A DNA stretch of 40,033 bases. Origin: an uncultured Gammaproteobacteria bacterium (lineage in GTDB: Bacteria > Pseudomonadota > Gammaproteobacteria > Arenicellales > JAANXG01). The notes under the pieces were generated by a model. The model had not been told where the DNA came from. It worked only from the letters and a program-made list of their open reading frames with translations, and did no database searches. Shown here one piece after another: positions 8,210 to 17,399 of this stretch. Each line of letters starts with the position of its first letter. Position 1 is the stretch's first letter. The stretch is from the NCBI GenBank assembly GCA_947258495.1, contig CAMYIN010000104.1:1-40033 (forward strand), given 5' to 3'. The translations under genes were made by a program, and so were the position numbers.

Positions 8210-10483
8210 TCATTGCGTCGAGGTAACCTGGAGGGCGGTTCGGTAAAATCCGAGATCCCGTACCTCCCAACCGTAATGCGGCGGAAGACCCGCTTCGTCT
8301 TTTTCGTAAGCTATCAATTCCAACACGATCTCGTCCCCTTCTATCTCGCGACGGTACTTCAGCGGCACAATGACCTCGTACTGGCGCAGAGCATCCGAGA
8401 TTCGATGTCGGGAAAATTCGGTTCCGTTTACGATCACCCGAAATCCTGCAAGACCTTCGTCGGATACGTTTGTTGTTCTAGCCGAAAACCTCAGAAATCG
8501 GTTCTGACCCAAGACGTCGCTGCGGACTCTTTTGAGGATCCTCCGGCTTGTGTACGCAGCGGGTTTCAAAGCGTACAGGGAGTACCATTCGTCGTCAGCC
8601 AACCGCTTCCAGCGTTGCTTGAGCGCGTCGTAGGGAAAAGGGCTGCGCCAACTTCTCGCAAAATGTCCTGTCCATCCCTTGTCCAAAATGAGATACACGG
8701 GCGGCCAGATTTCAGAGAGTCGATCGGTGATTTCGCCGATCCGCCATTCCCTGACGAGAGAACTCAAAACGTCGTACGCGCGAGGAGCAAATCCAGAATG
8801 ACCGTTCACCAGATAGCGATAATTCCCAATGGTGTGCATGACGATATTCGCGTCCACTTCCCGCCATCCGGCGGGCATGAGAAAAATAACGCTTTCCTCT
8901 GGTAATTCCTGCAAGCTGCGCGCGACTTTTGAATTGATCCGATCGACATAATCGGTGTACTCGTAGGGCAAGCGGGCGACATAAGACGGCTGTTTCAGAC
9001 CGTGCCCCTCGTAGATGAGAAAAAGCGGTAAAGCCAGGCTCAGGTACGTTGCTTTCGGTCTTCGGCGTATCAGGCCGTCCAAGGTCCGACAGCCGGCAAC
9101 GATCCAGTAGACCAGGACAATGATTGCGAACCGACTCAAGCCGCGCAGTGCCTCGAACATGGGAAACGTCGATAACGCCTGAAACACGGGATTCACCGAA
9201 AGCACGTGCAGATTTCGGTCCGAACCGTAGGTTACGGACGGTCCCAGGGTGATGAAAAAGCTGAACACCGCGGCCGCACCCAGGGCCACGACCACGGTAT
9301 CGGGGTGGCCGCCGTTACGCGGCCACAACAATACATACAGATGTACCAGCGCCAGGAGCACGATGATCGGCGTAAGCATCGCGTTCCAGTGTGCGACCCA
9401 GGATCTATCGTGGAGAAATATATTGAGCAGAACGACGAGCCAGAACAATGACCAGAGAAAAAACTTGAGCAACAACGTCGCACGTTGCAGTCCTCCGTCT
9501 GCAGGATCCAGCCGAAATCGCTGTGTTCTCTCCGCGATATTGGCCGCTATGAGGATGCACAGGCTCGCCCCCGGGAACAACACCGTTTCCACCATGCGCC
9601 AACCGTGGGGGGCGAACAAGCCCCCCAACAGCGGTGATTGGCCCGTGTATAGATAGTGCAGCGGTTGGGCGAAGTGCTTCGCGTGATCGGAAATCGTTCG
9701 CACGTAGCCGCCTTCAAATCTGAGAACGGCGTAGGGATAGAGATATATGCTCCCTATGACCGTCGTCAACACAACGAGTATGGCCGTGCTGACGATGAGG
9801 TCTTTGCGCAGTACACGTTCTTTGTGGTGTATGAGAAAGACTACAACGATGAAAAACAACGGCAATAAAGTGATCAGCGTGTAATAGATACTCGATGTCA
9901 GTGAGATCCAGAACCCAGCACAGAAGAGAATCGCGTTCGCAATCGACGGATGCCGCAGCCAGCGAATGGTCAATAACAACAGCAACGGAATGACGAATAC
10001 CAGAGTCATATTGAATTCGACATAATACGCGAGGCGAAACGGCATCAGGCAGAAAATCAAGCTGCCTATGTAAGCGGCAACGCGTCCGACGGACAGTTCG
10101 CGCAGTAGCGCGAACATGGCGACGCCTGACAACGACCAAAACGCCAGCATCGTCCCGTTGAAACTGAAGAACAGGTTCTTGGAATAAGCATACAAAAGGG
10201 CGTAAACGAACGACGGCGGCCAGAGCAATTCGCTGAAAGCGAGAGAATAGGAGTGGGGATAGAAAAAGTTCGCATTGAAATCAGGAAGCAGCACGTTTCC
10301 TGCTCCTATGTTATGCGCGTTCCAGGCCATCCACTGTCCCATCAACTTCGTATCCCAGTGCTCCGCAAGCCCGGAAATAAAGAACGAGCTCCACGGTCGA
10401 ATCGTCAACAGTACCGCGGCGAGGAGCGCGATGAACAGTAAGCCGAGCTCTACGGACCTGGAGACGAGGGCACGCACGCGCAT
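8210..10483 (-). CDS. YfhO/GT-C-like membrane glycosyltransferase-type protein
   Basis: About 757 aa with many membrane segments in the N-terminal two thirds and a C-terminal soluble domain. The first loop has LAEHWDTKLMGQW, an acidic site where GT-C enzymes place a catalytic Asp. NFFYPHSYSLAFSE (72-85) and FCLMPFR (144-150) align with the paralogue encoded at 4568-7318, as does LVNGHSGFAPRAYD in the C-terminal domain. ATG 10483 is chosen because GGGGAA lies just upstream (10487-10492); an in-frame TTG at 10546 lacks such support. The likely role is periplasmic sugar transfer from a lipid-linked donor, inferred from family architecture. Its upstream gap of 114 nt is one of the larger gaps in the cluster, so an internal promoter is possible. 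Confidence 0.77.
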   Translation of the reverse strand: MRVRALVSRSVELGLLFIALLAAVLLTIRPWSSFFISGLAEHWDTKLMGQWMAWNAHNIGAGNVLLPDFNANFFYPHSYSLAFSELLWPPSFVYALLYAYSKNLFFSFNGTMLAFWSLSGVAMFALLRELSVGRVAAYIGSLIFCLMPFRLAYYVEFNMTLVFVIPLLLLLTIRWLRHPSIANAILFCAGFWISLTSSIYYTLITLLPLFFIVVVFLIHHKERVLRKDLIVSTAILVVLTTVIGSIYLYPYAVLRFEGGYVRTISDHAKHFAQPLHYLYTGQSPLLGGLFAPHGWRMVETVLFPGASLCILIAANIAERTQRFRLDPADGGLQRATLLLKFFLWSLFWLVVLLNIFLHDRSWVAHWNAMLTPIIVLLALVHLYVLLWPRNGGHPDTVVVALGAAAVFSFFITLGPSVTYGSDRNLHVLSVNPVFQALSTFPMFEALRGLSRFAIIVLVYWIVAGCRTLDGLIRRRPKATYLSLALPLFLIYEGHGLKQPSYVARLPYEYTDYVDRINSKVARSLQELPEESVIFLMPAGWREVDANIVMHTIGNYRYLVNGHSGFAPRAYDVLSSLVREWRIGEITDRLSEIWPPVYLILDKGWTGHFARSWRSPFPYDALKQRWKRLADDEWYSLYALKPAAYTSRRILKRVRSDVLGQNRFLRFSARTTNVSDEGLAGFRVIVNGTEFSRHRISDALRQYEVIVPLKYRREIEGDEIVLELIAYEKDEAGLPPHYGWEVRDLGFYRTALQVTSTQ

Positions 10484-10597
10484 TGATTTCCCCGAGTGGA
10501 TGCGATCCCCATTCGGGACCGATGACTTACGGTGAAGAAAGGACAAAGGTCTAATATTGTGAGCTCCGGATTCTGCAGCCGCGCCTCCTTGTACGGT

Positions 10598-11584
10598 TCA
10601 AAGCAATCCTTGGTCTCTGTACCACTTCACCGTTGCGGCGACCCCCTGGGCAAAATCCACCTGTGACCGAAAGTTCAATATTGACGCGGACTTGTCCTGA
10701 GCAAATGTAAAGCTCTTTTTGAAAAAATCCATTCGACGGCGGTGCAACGGCGGTTGAATCCCCAGAGGTCTCAAGGTCTTCTCCATCACCGTAGCGGCTG
10801 CGGTGAAGGGCCACAAGGGCGCTCGGAAACGAGAGGGTTTTCGCCCGAGCGCCGAGGCGATGGTGCGGGCCATGTTTTCGGTTGTCACCGCTTCCTTGCC
10901 GGACAACACGAATATCTCCCCCACCGCGTTGTCTTCGCCGGCGGCCGCGAACATGCCGTCTATCAGATCATCAATGTAGATCAGGTGATGAAGATTCCCT
11001 CCGTCCCCGATCATAAAAAACACGTTCTTGTCGATCGCCCGAAACAATTTCAACAAGCGCCGGTCACCCGGACCGTAGGTCTCCGATATCCGCACTATCA
11101 CGGCGGGGATCCTGTCACCGTGGGCGATGACCTGTTGTTCGCCCTCCCGTTTCGTCACTCCGTAGATGTTATCGGGATTGAGCGGCGAATCTTCATCGAT
11201 GACGCCCTCCAAAGACCCATAGACGCCGATCGTACTTCCGTGGACGAATCGACGCACACCGGCGTCTATGCTGGCTCGCAGGAGTGCTGTGGTTCCGTGT
11301 ACGTTGACGTCCCGGAAATGTTGATCTGCGACGTTCGCTTCGTGCTGCGCGGCCGCCAAGTGAAACACGGTATCGACGCCGTCGACGCACGCCGTCAGGA
11401 TTTCCGCATCGAGAACGGAACCCAGCGTTACGGCTGCACCGGCCGATTCGATAACTTCTCGATTCTTGGTCTCCGGCGACGCATTTTCCTGTGCAAGCAC
11501 TCGCACGACATCGCCGCGCTGCAGACAGCGAAGTGTGAGTCTCGAGCCGATGAACCCCGTGCCTCCCGTAATTAGAACCTTCAC
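10598..11584 (-). CDS. Extended SDR family NAD-dependent epimerase/dehydratase
   Basis: 328 aa when started at GTG 11584. The N-terminus is VKVLITGGTGFIGSRL with the nucleotide-binding GGTGFIG at 7-13. The SDR catalytic set is visible: Ser117 (HGSTIGVYGS), Tyr141 and Lys145 (YGVTK). Relatives act on nucleotide sugars (UDP-glucose 4-epimerase type) or on other lipid or steroid substrates; the exact substrate is unclear. GTG 11584 is preferred over an in-frame start at 11665 because an SD-like GGGGAG lies 9 nt upstream, the protein then begins right at the Rossmann strand, and the longer form would overlap the preceding gene. It follows the GlpD-like gene by 37 nt. Confidence 0.87.
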   Translation of the reverse strand: MKVLITGGTGFIGSRLTLRCLQRGDVVRVLAQENASPETKNREVIESAGAAVTLGSVLDAEILTACVDGVDTVFHLAAAQHEANVADQHFRDVNVHGTTALLRASIDAGVRRFVHGSTIGVYGSLEGVIDEDSPLNPDNIYGVTKREGEQQVIAHGDRIPAVIVRISETYGPGDRRLLKLFRAIDKNVFFMIGDGGNLHHLIYIDDLIDGMFAAAGEDNAVGEIFVLSGKEAVTTENMARTIASALGRKPSRFRAPLWPFTAAATVMEKTLRPLGIQPPLHRRRMDFFKKSFTFAQDKSASILNFRSQVDFAQGVAATVKWYRDQGLL

Positions 11585-11621
11585 TCGATATTTCTCCCCT
11601 TTGAACGTGGCGCGTGGTACG

Positions 11622-13334
11622 TCAACCGAGTGCCGTTTCCACCTTGCCGCAACGCCTGAACCCACTTCGTTCCTGGAAATAAGCGCTCAGGCCTGCGCGT
11701 TCCTGTTCCGCCCGTTGTCTGCTCCAGCCGGATTCGGCGGCCATCACGTCAACGCAGTCCTCGAGCGCCGCATCGCCCGGATACCCGCCCGTGCCGAGAT
11801 CGGTTCGGCGACAGACGACATCCTCGAGCGTCATGGCCATTTCTTCGCGAACCGCGTGTACGATTTCGGCGCGCAGCGTATGCGACGATCGCACAAGGCC
11901 TTGCCATTGAGGCCGTTGACTGCGGAGCGCAAGCACGTCCTCATAGCGCGAGCCGTGGTTATGCAGCAACGCGCGCAAGCTGCGGTCATCCAGCTCTCCG
12001 GCGTAACGATCCGTAGCCTGCTTGCACAGTCGCCCGAACGATTCCATATCGCCCCCCCAGACTGGTTGCCTGTCGGTATCCGAGGGCGGGGCAACACGTC
12101 CCAGTCTTTTCAGAACCAGCTGCACGACCCTTGCAGCTTCCAGACGCGCGGTGGTGTATCTGACGCCAATGAGCGATAGCAATCCTTCTACGCCGTGTTC
12201 TTTTCCGTGATCGATGATCCGTGATCGCTTGCCGTAACTCAGGTTGACCGAATCCGGCGTGTTCCGCCCGAACAGCACCAGTCCCGCGTTGCACATGCAA
12301 ACCTCATCCGCGCTTAGATCCAAACCGGGAAAACCGGCGTTGATCTCGTCGACGAACGATTCGATGTCCGTATTCGACACCGAGACCGCATCGGGAGCAC
12401 CACGATGGACGACATGCCAAACCCCGACGAGGGTGTATTCCCGCCAGGGCACGACGAACAAATGCCGGGTTTCACGGCTCAGGATCGCGTCCGGGTCGCG
12501 GGTCCTGGCCGGAACCGCGAGGGCGTAATTCGACGCGAAGCGCCGTGGAACCACGAAAAACGCATCGCGGGAGAACGTCGATGCGGGGCGCAGTTGCGCA
12601 CCTTCCATGGTATTGAGCAGGGGCTCGGTCCAGGGCCCCGCGGCGTTGACAACAAACGTTCCTCGGATATCGAATTCATCGCCGGTCAGCGTATCCCGTA
12701 CGCTGACGCCCGTGATCCGATTTGCGTCATGCGTGAATCGCACGGTTTCCACATAGTTGGCGGCATCGACGCCCAACGCCGCCGCGGAGCACAGGAAAGC
12801 GAGCGCTAGGCGCGGTGGACTGTACATCTGCCCATCGTGAAACACGGCAGCTCCCGTCAGATCGTGCGCCGCGAATTCCGGAAAATGCGCCAGGAGCTCC
12901 TCGCGGGTGATGAGCGCTCCGTGTGCGATTCGGCGTTCAGGATCCTTAATGCCGCGGTTGCGGTCGATGGTAAGCAAATCGTACAACCGCATTCCCCCCC
13001 ACATGATCCCCTTGCCTTTGCGGCCGTGGCCATAAGTCGGCACGACGATCGGCAGCGGCTTCACGAGATGCGGGGCGATACGCAGAAAGGCGCTGCGCTC
13101 CAGCGCCGACTCGCGCAAGCGAATGACGTCGCCGTGCTGCAGATAGCGTAGGCCGCCGTGGACGATTTTGAAGCAATTCGCCGAGGCCGCGCCGGCAAAA
13201 TCCTCGCGTTCGACCAACGCCACACTCAATCCCCTGCGCACCGCATCCCACGCGGTGCAGATACCGAATATCCCACCGCCGACTATGATCAGGTCGTACC
13301 CGCGGGAAGTAAGCTTATTGAGGTCGCGTTTCAT
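11622..13334 (-). CDS. GlpD-like FAD-dependent glycerol-3-phosphate dehydrogenase family protein
   Basis: 570 aa. An N-terminal FAD-binding Rossmann motif (DLIIVGGGIFG, about 14-24) is followed by the family signature KIVHGGLRYLQHGD near residue 56 and the APHLVKPLPIVVP segment. A C-terminal helical DAO_C-like domain spans about 430-550. The length suits the GlpD/GlpA family, which oxidises sn-glycerol-3-phosphate to DHAP and passes electrons to quinone. The sequence before the signature is AASANCFK instead of the more usual TSSRSSK form. Its place between a GT4 gene and an SDR gene, without glpF/glpK/glpR neighbours, suggests a role in making or recycling a glycan building block instead of glycerol catabolism. 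That is inference. Confidence 0.83.
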   Translation of the reverse strand: MKRDLNKLTSRGYDLIIVGGGIFGICTAWDAVRRGLSVALVEREDFAGAASANCFKIVHGGLRYLQHGDVIRLRESALERSAFLRIAPHLVKPLPIVVPTYGHGRKGKGIMWGGMRLYDLLTIDRNRGIKDPERRIAHGALITREELLAHFPEFAAHDLTGAAVFHDGQMYSPPRLALAFLCSAAALGVDAANYVETVRFTHDANRITGVSVRDTLTGDEFDIRGTFVVNAAGPWTEPLLNTMEGAQLRPASTFSRDAFFVVPRRFASNYALAVPARTRDPDAILSRETRHLFVVPWREYTLVGVWHVVHRGAPDAVSVSNTDIESFVDEINAGFPGLDLSADEVCMCNAGLVLFGRNTPDSVNLSYGKRSRIIDHGKEHGVEGLLSLIGVRYTTARLEAARVVQLVLKRLGRVAPPSDTDRQPVWGGDMESFGRLCKQATDRYAGELDDRSLRALLHNHGSRYEDVLALRSQRPQWQGLVRSSHTLRAEIVHAVREEMAMTLEDVVCRRTDLGTGGYPGDAALEDCVDVMAAESGWSRQRAEQERAGLSAYFQERSGFRRCGKVETALG

Positions 13335-13361
13335 ACTTTCGCGAAAGCGCTCTATTACGTG

Positions 13362-14525
13362 TTATTGCGCGATCTCTTGAAACATGTCGAGGTAACGCGC
13401 GGCGAATGTGTCGACATAAAAATCGGCGATGTATCGGGTATTATGTTTCGCCATTTCGCTCCGCAATTCGTTGTTTTCCAGTAATCGGCCCAATGACGAC
13501 AGGTACCGTTCCGTATCACCAAGCTCGACGACAAACCCCGTTACCCCGTCTCGAAGAAATTCGACCTGCCCGCCTTCGTTGTAGCAAATCACGGGCAGAC
13601 CGCATTTCATGGCTTCCAGGAAGACGATCCCGAAACCTTCGTGGGTGGCCGTGGACACATAGACGTCCGCCGCGCTTAGGTACTCAAACTTTCTATCGTC
13701 ATCGACCCGGCCCGTGAATTGCACTTTTCCATCCAATCCAAGGCGAGAAACTGTTTTCAACAGCTCGGGCTTCTCCGGCCCGTCTCCAATTAATACGAGA
13801 TGGGCAGGGTACTGTTCCTGCGCACGCTGAAACACCTGCAGCAGTTGATGCAGGTTCTTCCTCGCCACCAGGCGCCCCACGGTAACCAGTATCAAACGAT
13901 CATCCGGCAATCCGAGGTCCGGCTTCGAAGCCGTCTTGACGGGGTCGGCGGTGACGCCGATGGGTATGACCTCGATTTCGCGTTCGATGCCATAGAGCGT
14001 TACCGCTTTTTGCTGTATGTCGCGGGATTCCGAGACGACGCGAGTGGCGCCATTGATCATGCTCCTGACCACCGACTTGAGACCGGGGATCCTGTGCGGC
14101 GACAAATTCTTGCTGGGATCGTAGATATCGCCGCCGAGTATGCACAATACGTTCGGGAGTCCGTGTGATCGCGACAGGTAAGCGCCGGCAGGTCCCGACG
14201 GAACCGCGAAATACGTATTAATCACGTTGAACCGATCGTTGCGCATCAGCCGCCGCCCCGCCCGTATCGCCAGCGGGACGTAGCTCAGCATGGACCAGAT
14301 CGTCGCAACGTTCTGACTGTTGCGCAGCATCACCGGGACCCGTTCCACCTCCACGCCGTTGATAGTTTCTCGCGCATCCAGTTGGTCGAATCGGGTCGTC
14401 AATACCGTTACCCGATGCCCATTCGCCACAAAGCACTCGGCGAGATCGCGGCACATCACGCCCCCGCCTCCCCCCACGGGGGGATATTCGTAATTGACCA
14501 TCAGAATGCTCAGGCGTCGGCTCAA
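13362..14525 (-). CDS. GT4-family glycosyltransferase (GT-B fold)
   Basis: 387 aa. The N-terminal acceptor domain begins with YEYPPVGGGGGVMCRDLAE, the glycine-rich loop usual for GT4 enzymes. The donor-binding domain has VGRLVARKNLHQLLQVF and the EX7E motif EGFGIVFLE followed by AMKCGLPVI. It would transfer a sugar from a nucleotide donor to a lipid-linked or growing glycan acceptor at the cytoplasmic face of the membrane; donor and acceptor are unknown. The longest frame starts at TTG 14525, 7 nt after the gmd stop; ATG 14501 is a possible alternative but would leave a short first strand. It is translationally close to gmd and so in the same operon. Confidence 0.88.
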   Translation of the reverse strand: MSRRLSILMVNYEYPPVGGGGGVMCRDLAECFVANGHRVTVLTTRFDQLDARETINGVEVERVPVMLRNSQNVATIWSMLSYVPLAIRAGRRLMRNDRFNVINTYFAVPSGPAGAYLSRSHGLPNVLCILGGDIYDPSKNLSPHRIPGLKSVVRSMINGATRVVSESRDIQQKAVTLYGIEREIEVIPIGVTADPVKTASKPDLGLPDDRLILVTVGRLVARKNLHQLLQVFQRAQEQYPAHLVLIGDGPEKPELLKTVSRLGLDGKVQFTGRVDDDRKFEYLSAADVYVSTATHEGFGIVFLEAMKCGLPVICYNEGGQVEFLRDGVTGFVVELGDTERYLSSLGRLLENNELRSEMAKHNTRYIADFYVDTFAARYLDMFQEIAQ

Positions 14526-14532
14526 GATTCTT

Positions 14533-15522
14533 CTACGTCGGACCTTTCGAGCTCAACATACGTAAATCGTACATCACCATTTCACCAATCATCTCGTCGA
14601 AAGACACTTTCGGTTTCCACCCGAGCAAGGTCCTGGCTTTGGTCGCATCCGCGACAAGAACCACCTCTTCAGATGATCTGTAAAATCTCTTATCGAGTTC
14701 AACGTGGTCTTCGTAATTGAGGTCGACGCATAGGAAGGCAAGTCGCAGCAGTTCCCTCACGGAATGCGTTTCACCGGTGCCTATCACGAAGTCGGTCGGC
14801 TGGTCTTGCTGCAGCATGAGCCACATGGCTTCTACGTATTCTCTTGCATGACCCCAATCCCGACGAGCATCAAGGTTCCCGAGTTTCAGTTTTTCTTGCA
14901 GCCCGAGTTTGATCCGGGCGACGTTGAACGAAATCTTTCTCGATACAAATTCATAGCCGCGCCGCGGTGATTCATGATTAAAGAGAATTCCACAGCTCGC
15001 AAAGAGGTCGTATTGCTCTCTGTAGTTCGTAAGCAGATGGTATCCGGCCAACTTGGAAATTCCGTACGGCGAACGCGGATGAAATACAGTTGACTCATTC
15101 TGCGGACTTTCCTGCGAACGCCCGAACATCTCGCTGGACCCTGCGAAATAAATATGACAGTCCGGCGTTCTCCGCTTGATCGCCGACAGCAGATAATGCG
15201 TGCTCTTTACGTTCGTTGATATAATGTCGAAATCGTCGTCGAATGAATAAGACACAAAACTCTTTGCCGCGAGGTGGTAACACTCGATCGGCTGAACGGC
15301 GTCCACGAGCTGATTCACCGCTGATTCACTCTCAATAGACACCGCGTGAAGATGAAGATCATCAATGATCCCCTGCAACCGCCACATTCTGTTTATCGGA
15401 TCCTCCAGCGCCTCCTTGCGAACGACACCATGTACTTCGTAATTCTTTGCGAGAAGAAGCTCCGCCAGATAACTTCCGTCCTGACCCGCTATGCCCGTGA
15501 TTAAGGCTTTACTCTTTGCCAA
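14533..15522 (-). CDS. gmd: GDP-mannose 4,6-dehydratase
   Basis: 329 aa. It shows the Gmd N-terminus KALITGIAGQDGSYLAELLL, the catalytic region AGSSEMFG and YGISKLAGY, then LFNHESPRRGYEFVSRKI and the GNLDARRDWGHAREYVEAMW signature. The enzyme converts GDP-mannose to GDP-4-keto-6-deoxymannose, precursor of GDP-fucose, GDP-rhamnose or GDP-perosamine. No GDP-fucose synthase or Rmd is clearly present here, though the SDR at 10598-11584 could be the next step. The start is TTG 15522, the only plausible start before the Rossmann strand, with AGGAA about 10 nt upstream. The gene overlaps the end of the preceding membrane protein gene by 14 nt, which suggests translational coupling. Confidence 0.93.
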   Translation of the reverse strand: MAKSKALITGIAGQDGSYLAELLLAKNYEVHGVVRKEALEDPINRMWRLQGIIDDLHLHAVSIESESAVNQLVDAVQPIECYHLAAKSFVSYSFDDDFDIISTNVKSTHYLLSAIKRRTPDCHIYFAGSSEMFGRSQESPQNESTVFHPRSPYGISKLAGYHLLTNYREQYDLFASCGILFNHESPRRGYEFVSRKISFNVARIKLGLQEKLKLGNLDARRDWGHAREYVEAMWLMLQQDQPTDFVIGTGETHSVRELLRLAFLCVDLNYEDHVELDKRFYRSSEEVVLVADATKARTLLGWKPKVSFDEMIGEMVMYDLRMLSSKGPT

Positions 15523-17332
15523 TGATCTTCATTCCTGCTACGGCGATATTGGTAATAGTCACCCATCCTTTGGATTCTCTCGGATCCAATCGGAGTGGCA
15601 GACACTTCGGCGCGGAGATCAGAAAGACCAGGTCGGTCGAACCCGCGTCGTATTTCAACCGATGGGCATCCGCTTCGCGGAATCCATTTCCTCTGTTGAC
15701 ATACACCTTGAACTTACCGCCTTTTTCCGCTTGCACGCCCACCTGCAGCCACAGGTTTGTTCCGAAATACGCACATAATCCGGCCTCCTCGACATCCAGC
15801 ACGAACCAGGGATCCACCCCCGACGACTGTATGACCACACCTCGATCGTTTTGCGTAATCGCTCGAACGTGGGGGCTTTTTTCTGCAATAAGCACTTTCT
15901 GCAGATCGACGGCGCGCACGTCCGTGAGCTGTATACCCGCGATCGGCGGCGGGGCATTATAGTCGGTAGACTTGTAAAATGGCACGACATATCGAACCAG
16001 GGCATGCACGTGCACGCCGACCAAAAGAATTATGGCCGCGGTATATAAACCTGAACGCGCCGCATTGATCGGTATTTCTACCCTGTTGTAGGCGTTTGCC
16101 GCTCCGGCCACGAGCCTGCCGCCGAAAACGCGAAATGCGGACAGAAAAAGAACAATGACCGCCAGGAATACGGGCAGCAGATATTTTCCCTGCATCTGTA
16201 TATCGTTATTCACATTCGTCCATACATAGGCCGCAATCTGAAAGCACAAGGCGAATACGAGTAACGCTTCGAACAGATGCCTCCGCCATACAACCGTGGT
16301 TCTGAGACGAACGCTGCACGATCGCCACACCGCTTCCACCGTGCTCGCAACGAAGTAAAGCAGGGCTCCGAGGAACACCGTAAGATACAAACCGTATTGC
16401 CAGGGACCCATTCTCAACCGAAGCCAGTCCAGATTTCCGATCGTAGAGGCTATCGTCTTTCGCCAGAAATCGTCGTGATTGCCCCACAACAGATCGGCGT
16501 ATCCTATGCCGCGCGCCTGAAAACCGAACCTGGTCGTCTCCGGGAATTGCGTGTGTCTTTCCGCTACCTCCCTGGTAACGTCGGTCAAGAAAGGATCCCC
16601 CACGCCGTAATGGTGCATGTTGAAGAGAATCCACCAACCGCCCGACAGAATGACTATGACTGCACCGACCCCCGCGTAGCGCGCCAACGATCGCAAGGGA
16701 ACACGTACTAGCGCTAGGAAGAACAGGATTACCGTCGGTCCCAGCAACCATGCCGATTGCTTTGAGACAAGCACCAAACCGCAGGCGACGCTGAGAAACA
16801 CGACATTCAACCAGGAAAGGCCCCACTTGTAGATCGTAATCAAACTCGCCAGCAAAAGCGTCGCCGTAAAAATCGCGCCGACATCGTCATTGTTATACGA
16901 AGCGATAAAAGTAAATTGTGGTAGAAGACCGAATAGCAGCGCACCCGCAAACCCATACCAAATACTATGGAAAAATACACCGACCGCGTAAAAAGTCACG
17001 GCGACGGTCAGCGCGGCAAGAAATGCCGATCCTCTTCTATACATCACGGTGCGAGGCGCTTCCCAGTAAGAGGTAAAAGTCACCATCGCCGCTGAGACAA
17101 CGTAGGATAGCGGAGGTCTCAGCGCGCGTGTTCCACCGTACGCGGTGAAATGCAGTTGTTCTTCGTCTTGTGCTAGAACAGGTAATCGTTTGTGGCTGTG
17201 AATGAAATTTACTATGTCGTTATGCGCGCGATAATCCGGCCCGGCACCGCGAGGTAAATGCGTACCTGTTGCGAGGTAATAGGCGAAGAAAACAACAAAT
17301 ATCACGACAGAGCCAAGCAATGTATTGCGCAT
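15509..17332 (-). CDS. Polytopic GT-C-like membrane protein
   Basis: 607 aa with about 10-12 hydrophobic segments and a C-terminal soluble domain of about 150 residues. An N-terminal signal anchor (LLGSVVIFVVFFAYYLATG) is followed by a first loop with GAGPDYRAHNDIVNF. Acidic residues there fit the GT-C pattern of a catalytic Asp in the first extracytoplasmic loop. The overall layout resembles DUF2142/PMT-like proteins of cell-surface glycan clusters. The likely role is transfer of a sugar from a polyprenyl-phosphate donor in the periplasm; no substrate can be assigned. It lies 67 nt after the preceding membrane protein gene and overlaps gmd by 14 nt. Confidence 0.78.
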   Translation of the reverse strand: MRNTLLGSVVIFVVFFAYYLATGTHLPRGAGPDYRAHNDIVNFIHSHKRLPVLAQDEEQLHFTAYGGTRALRPPLSYVVSAAMVTFTSYWEAPRTVMYRRGSAFLAALTVAVTFYAVGVFFHSIWYGFAGALLFGLLPQFTFIASYNNDDVGAIFTATLLLASLITIYKWGLSWLNVVFLSVACGLVLVSKQSAWLLGPTVILFFLALVRVPLRSLARYAGVGAVIVILSGGWWILFNMHHYGVGDPFLTDVTREVAERHTQFPETTRFGFQARGIGYADLLWGNHDDFWRKTIASTIGNLDWLRLRMGPWQYGLYLTVFLGALLYFVASTVEAVWRSCSVRLRTTVVWRRHLFEALLVFALCFQIAAYVWTNVNNDIQMQGKYLLPVFLAVIVLFLSAFRVFGGRLVAGAANAYNRVEIPINAARSGLYTAAIILLVGVHVHALVRYVVPFYKSTDYNAPPPIAGIQLTDVRAVDLQKVLIAEKSPHVRAITQNDRGVVIQSSGVDPWFVLDVEEAGLCAYFGTNLWLQVGVQAEKGGKFKVYVNRGNGFREADAHRLKYDAGSTDLVFLISAPKCLPLRLDPRESKGWVTITNIAVAGMKIIGKE

Positions 17333-17399
17333 ACCGTTCTACTATTGTTCGGTTTCTTCGTTGGTAGCTATCGGGACGGCGGCCGCGACGTATACGGGA

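Noticed and set aside
11585-11665. N-terminal extension of the SDR gene to 11665
   Set aside because: It would overlap the GlpD-like gene and precede the Rossmann strand by 27 unrelated residues, while GTG 11584 has a good ribosome binding site.
13336-13347. 12-nt palindrome CTTTCGCGAAAG between the GT4 and GlpD-like genes
   Set aside because: Too short and without loop or T-tract; lies in a 27-nt gap of an operon, so a terminator is unlikely.
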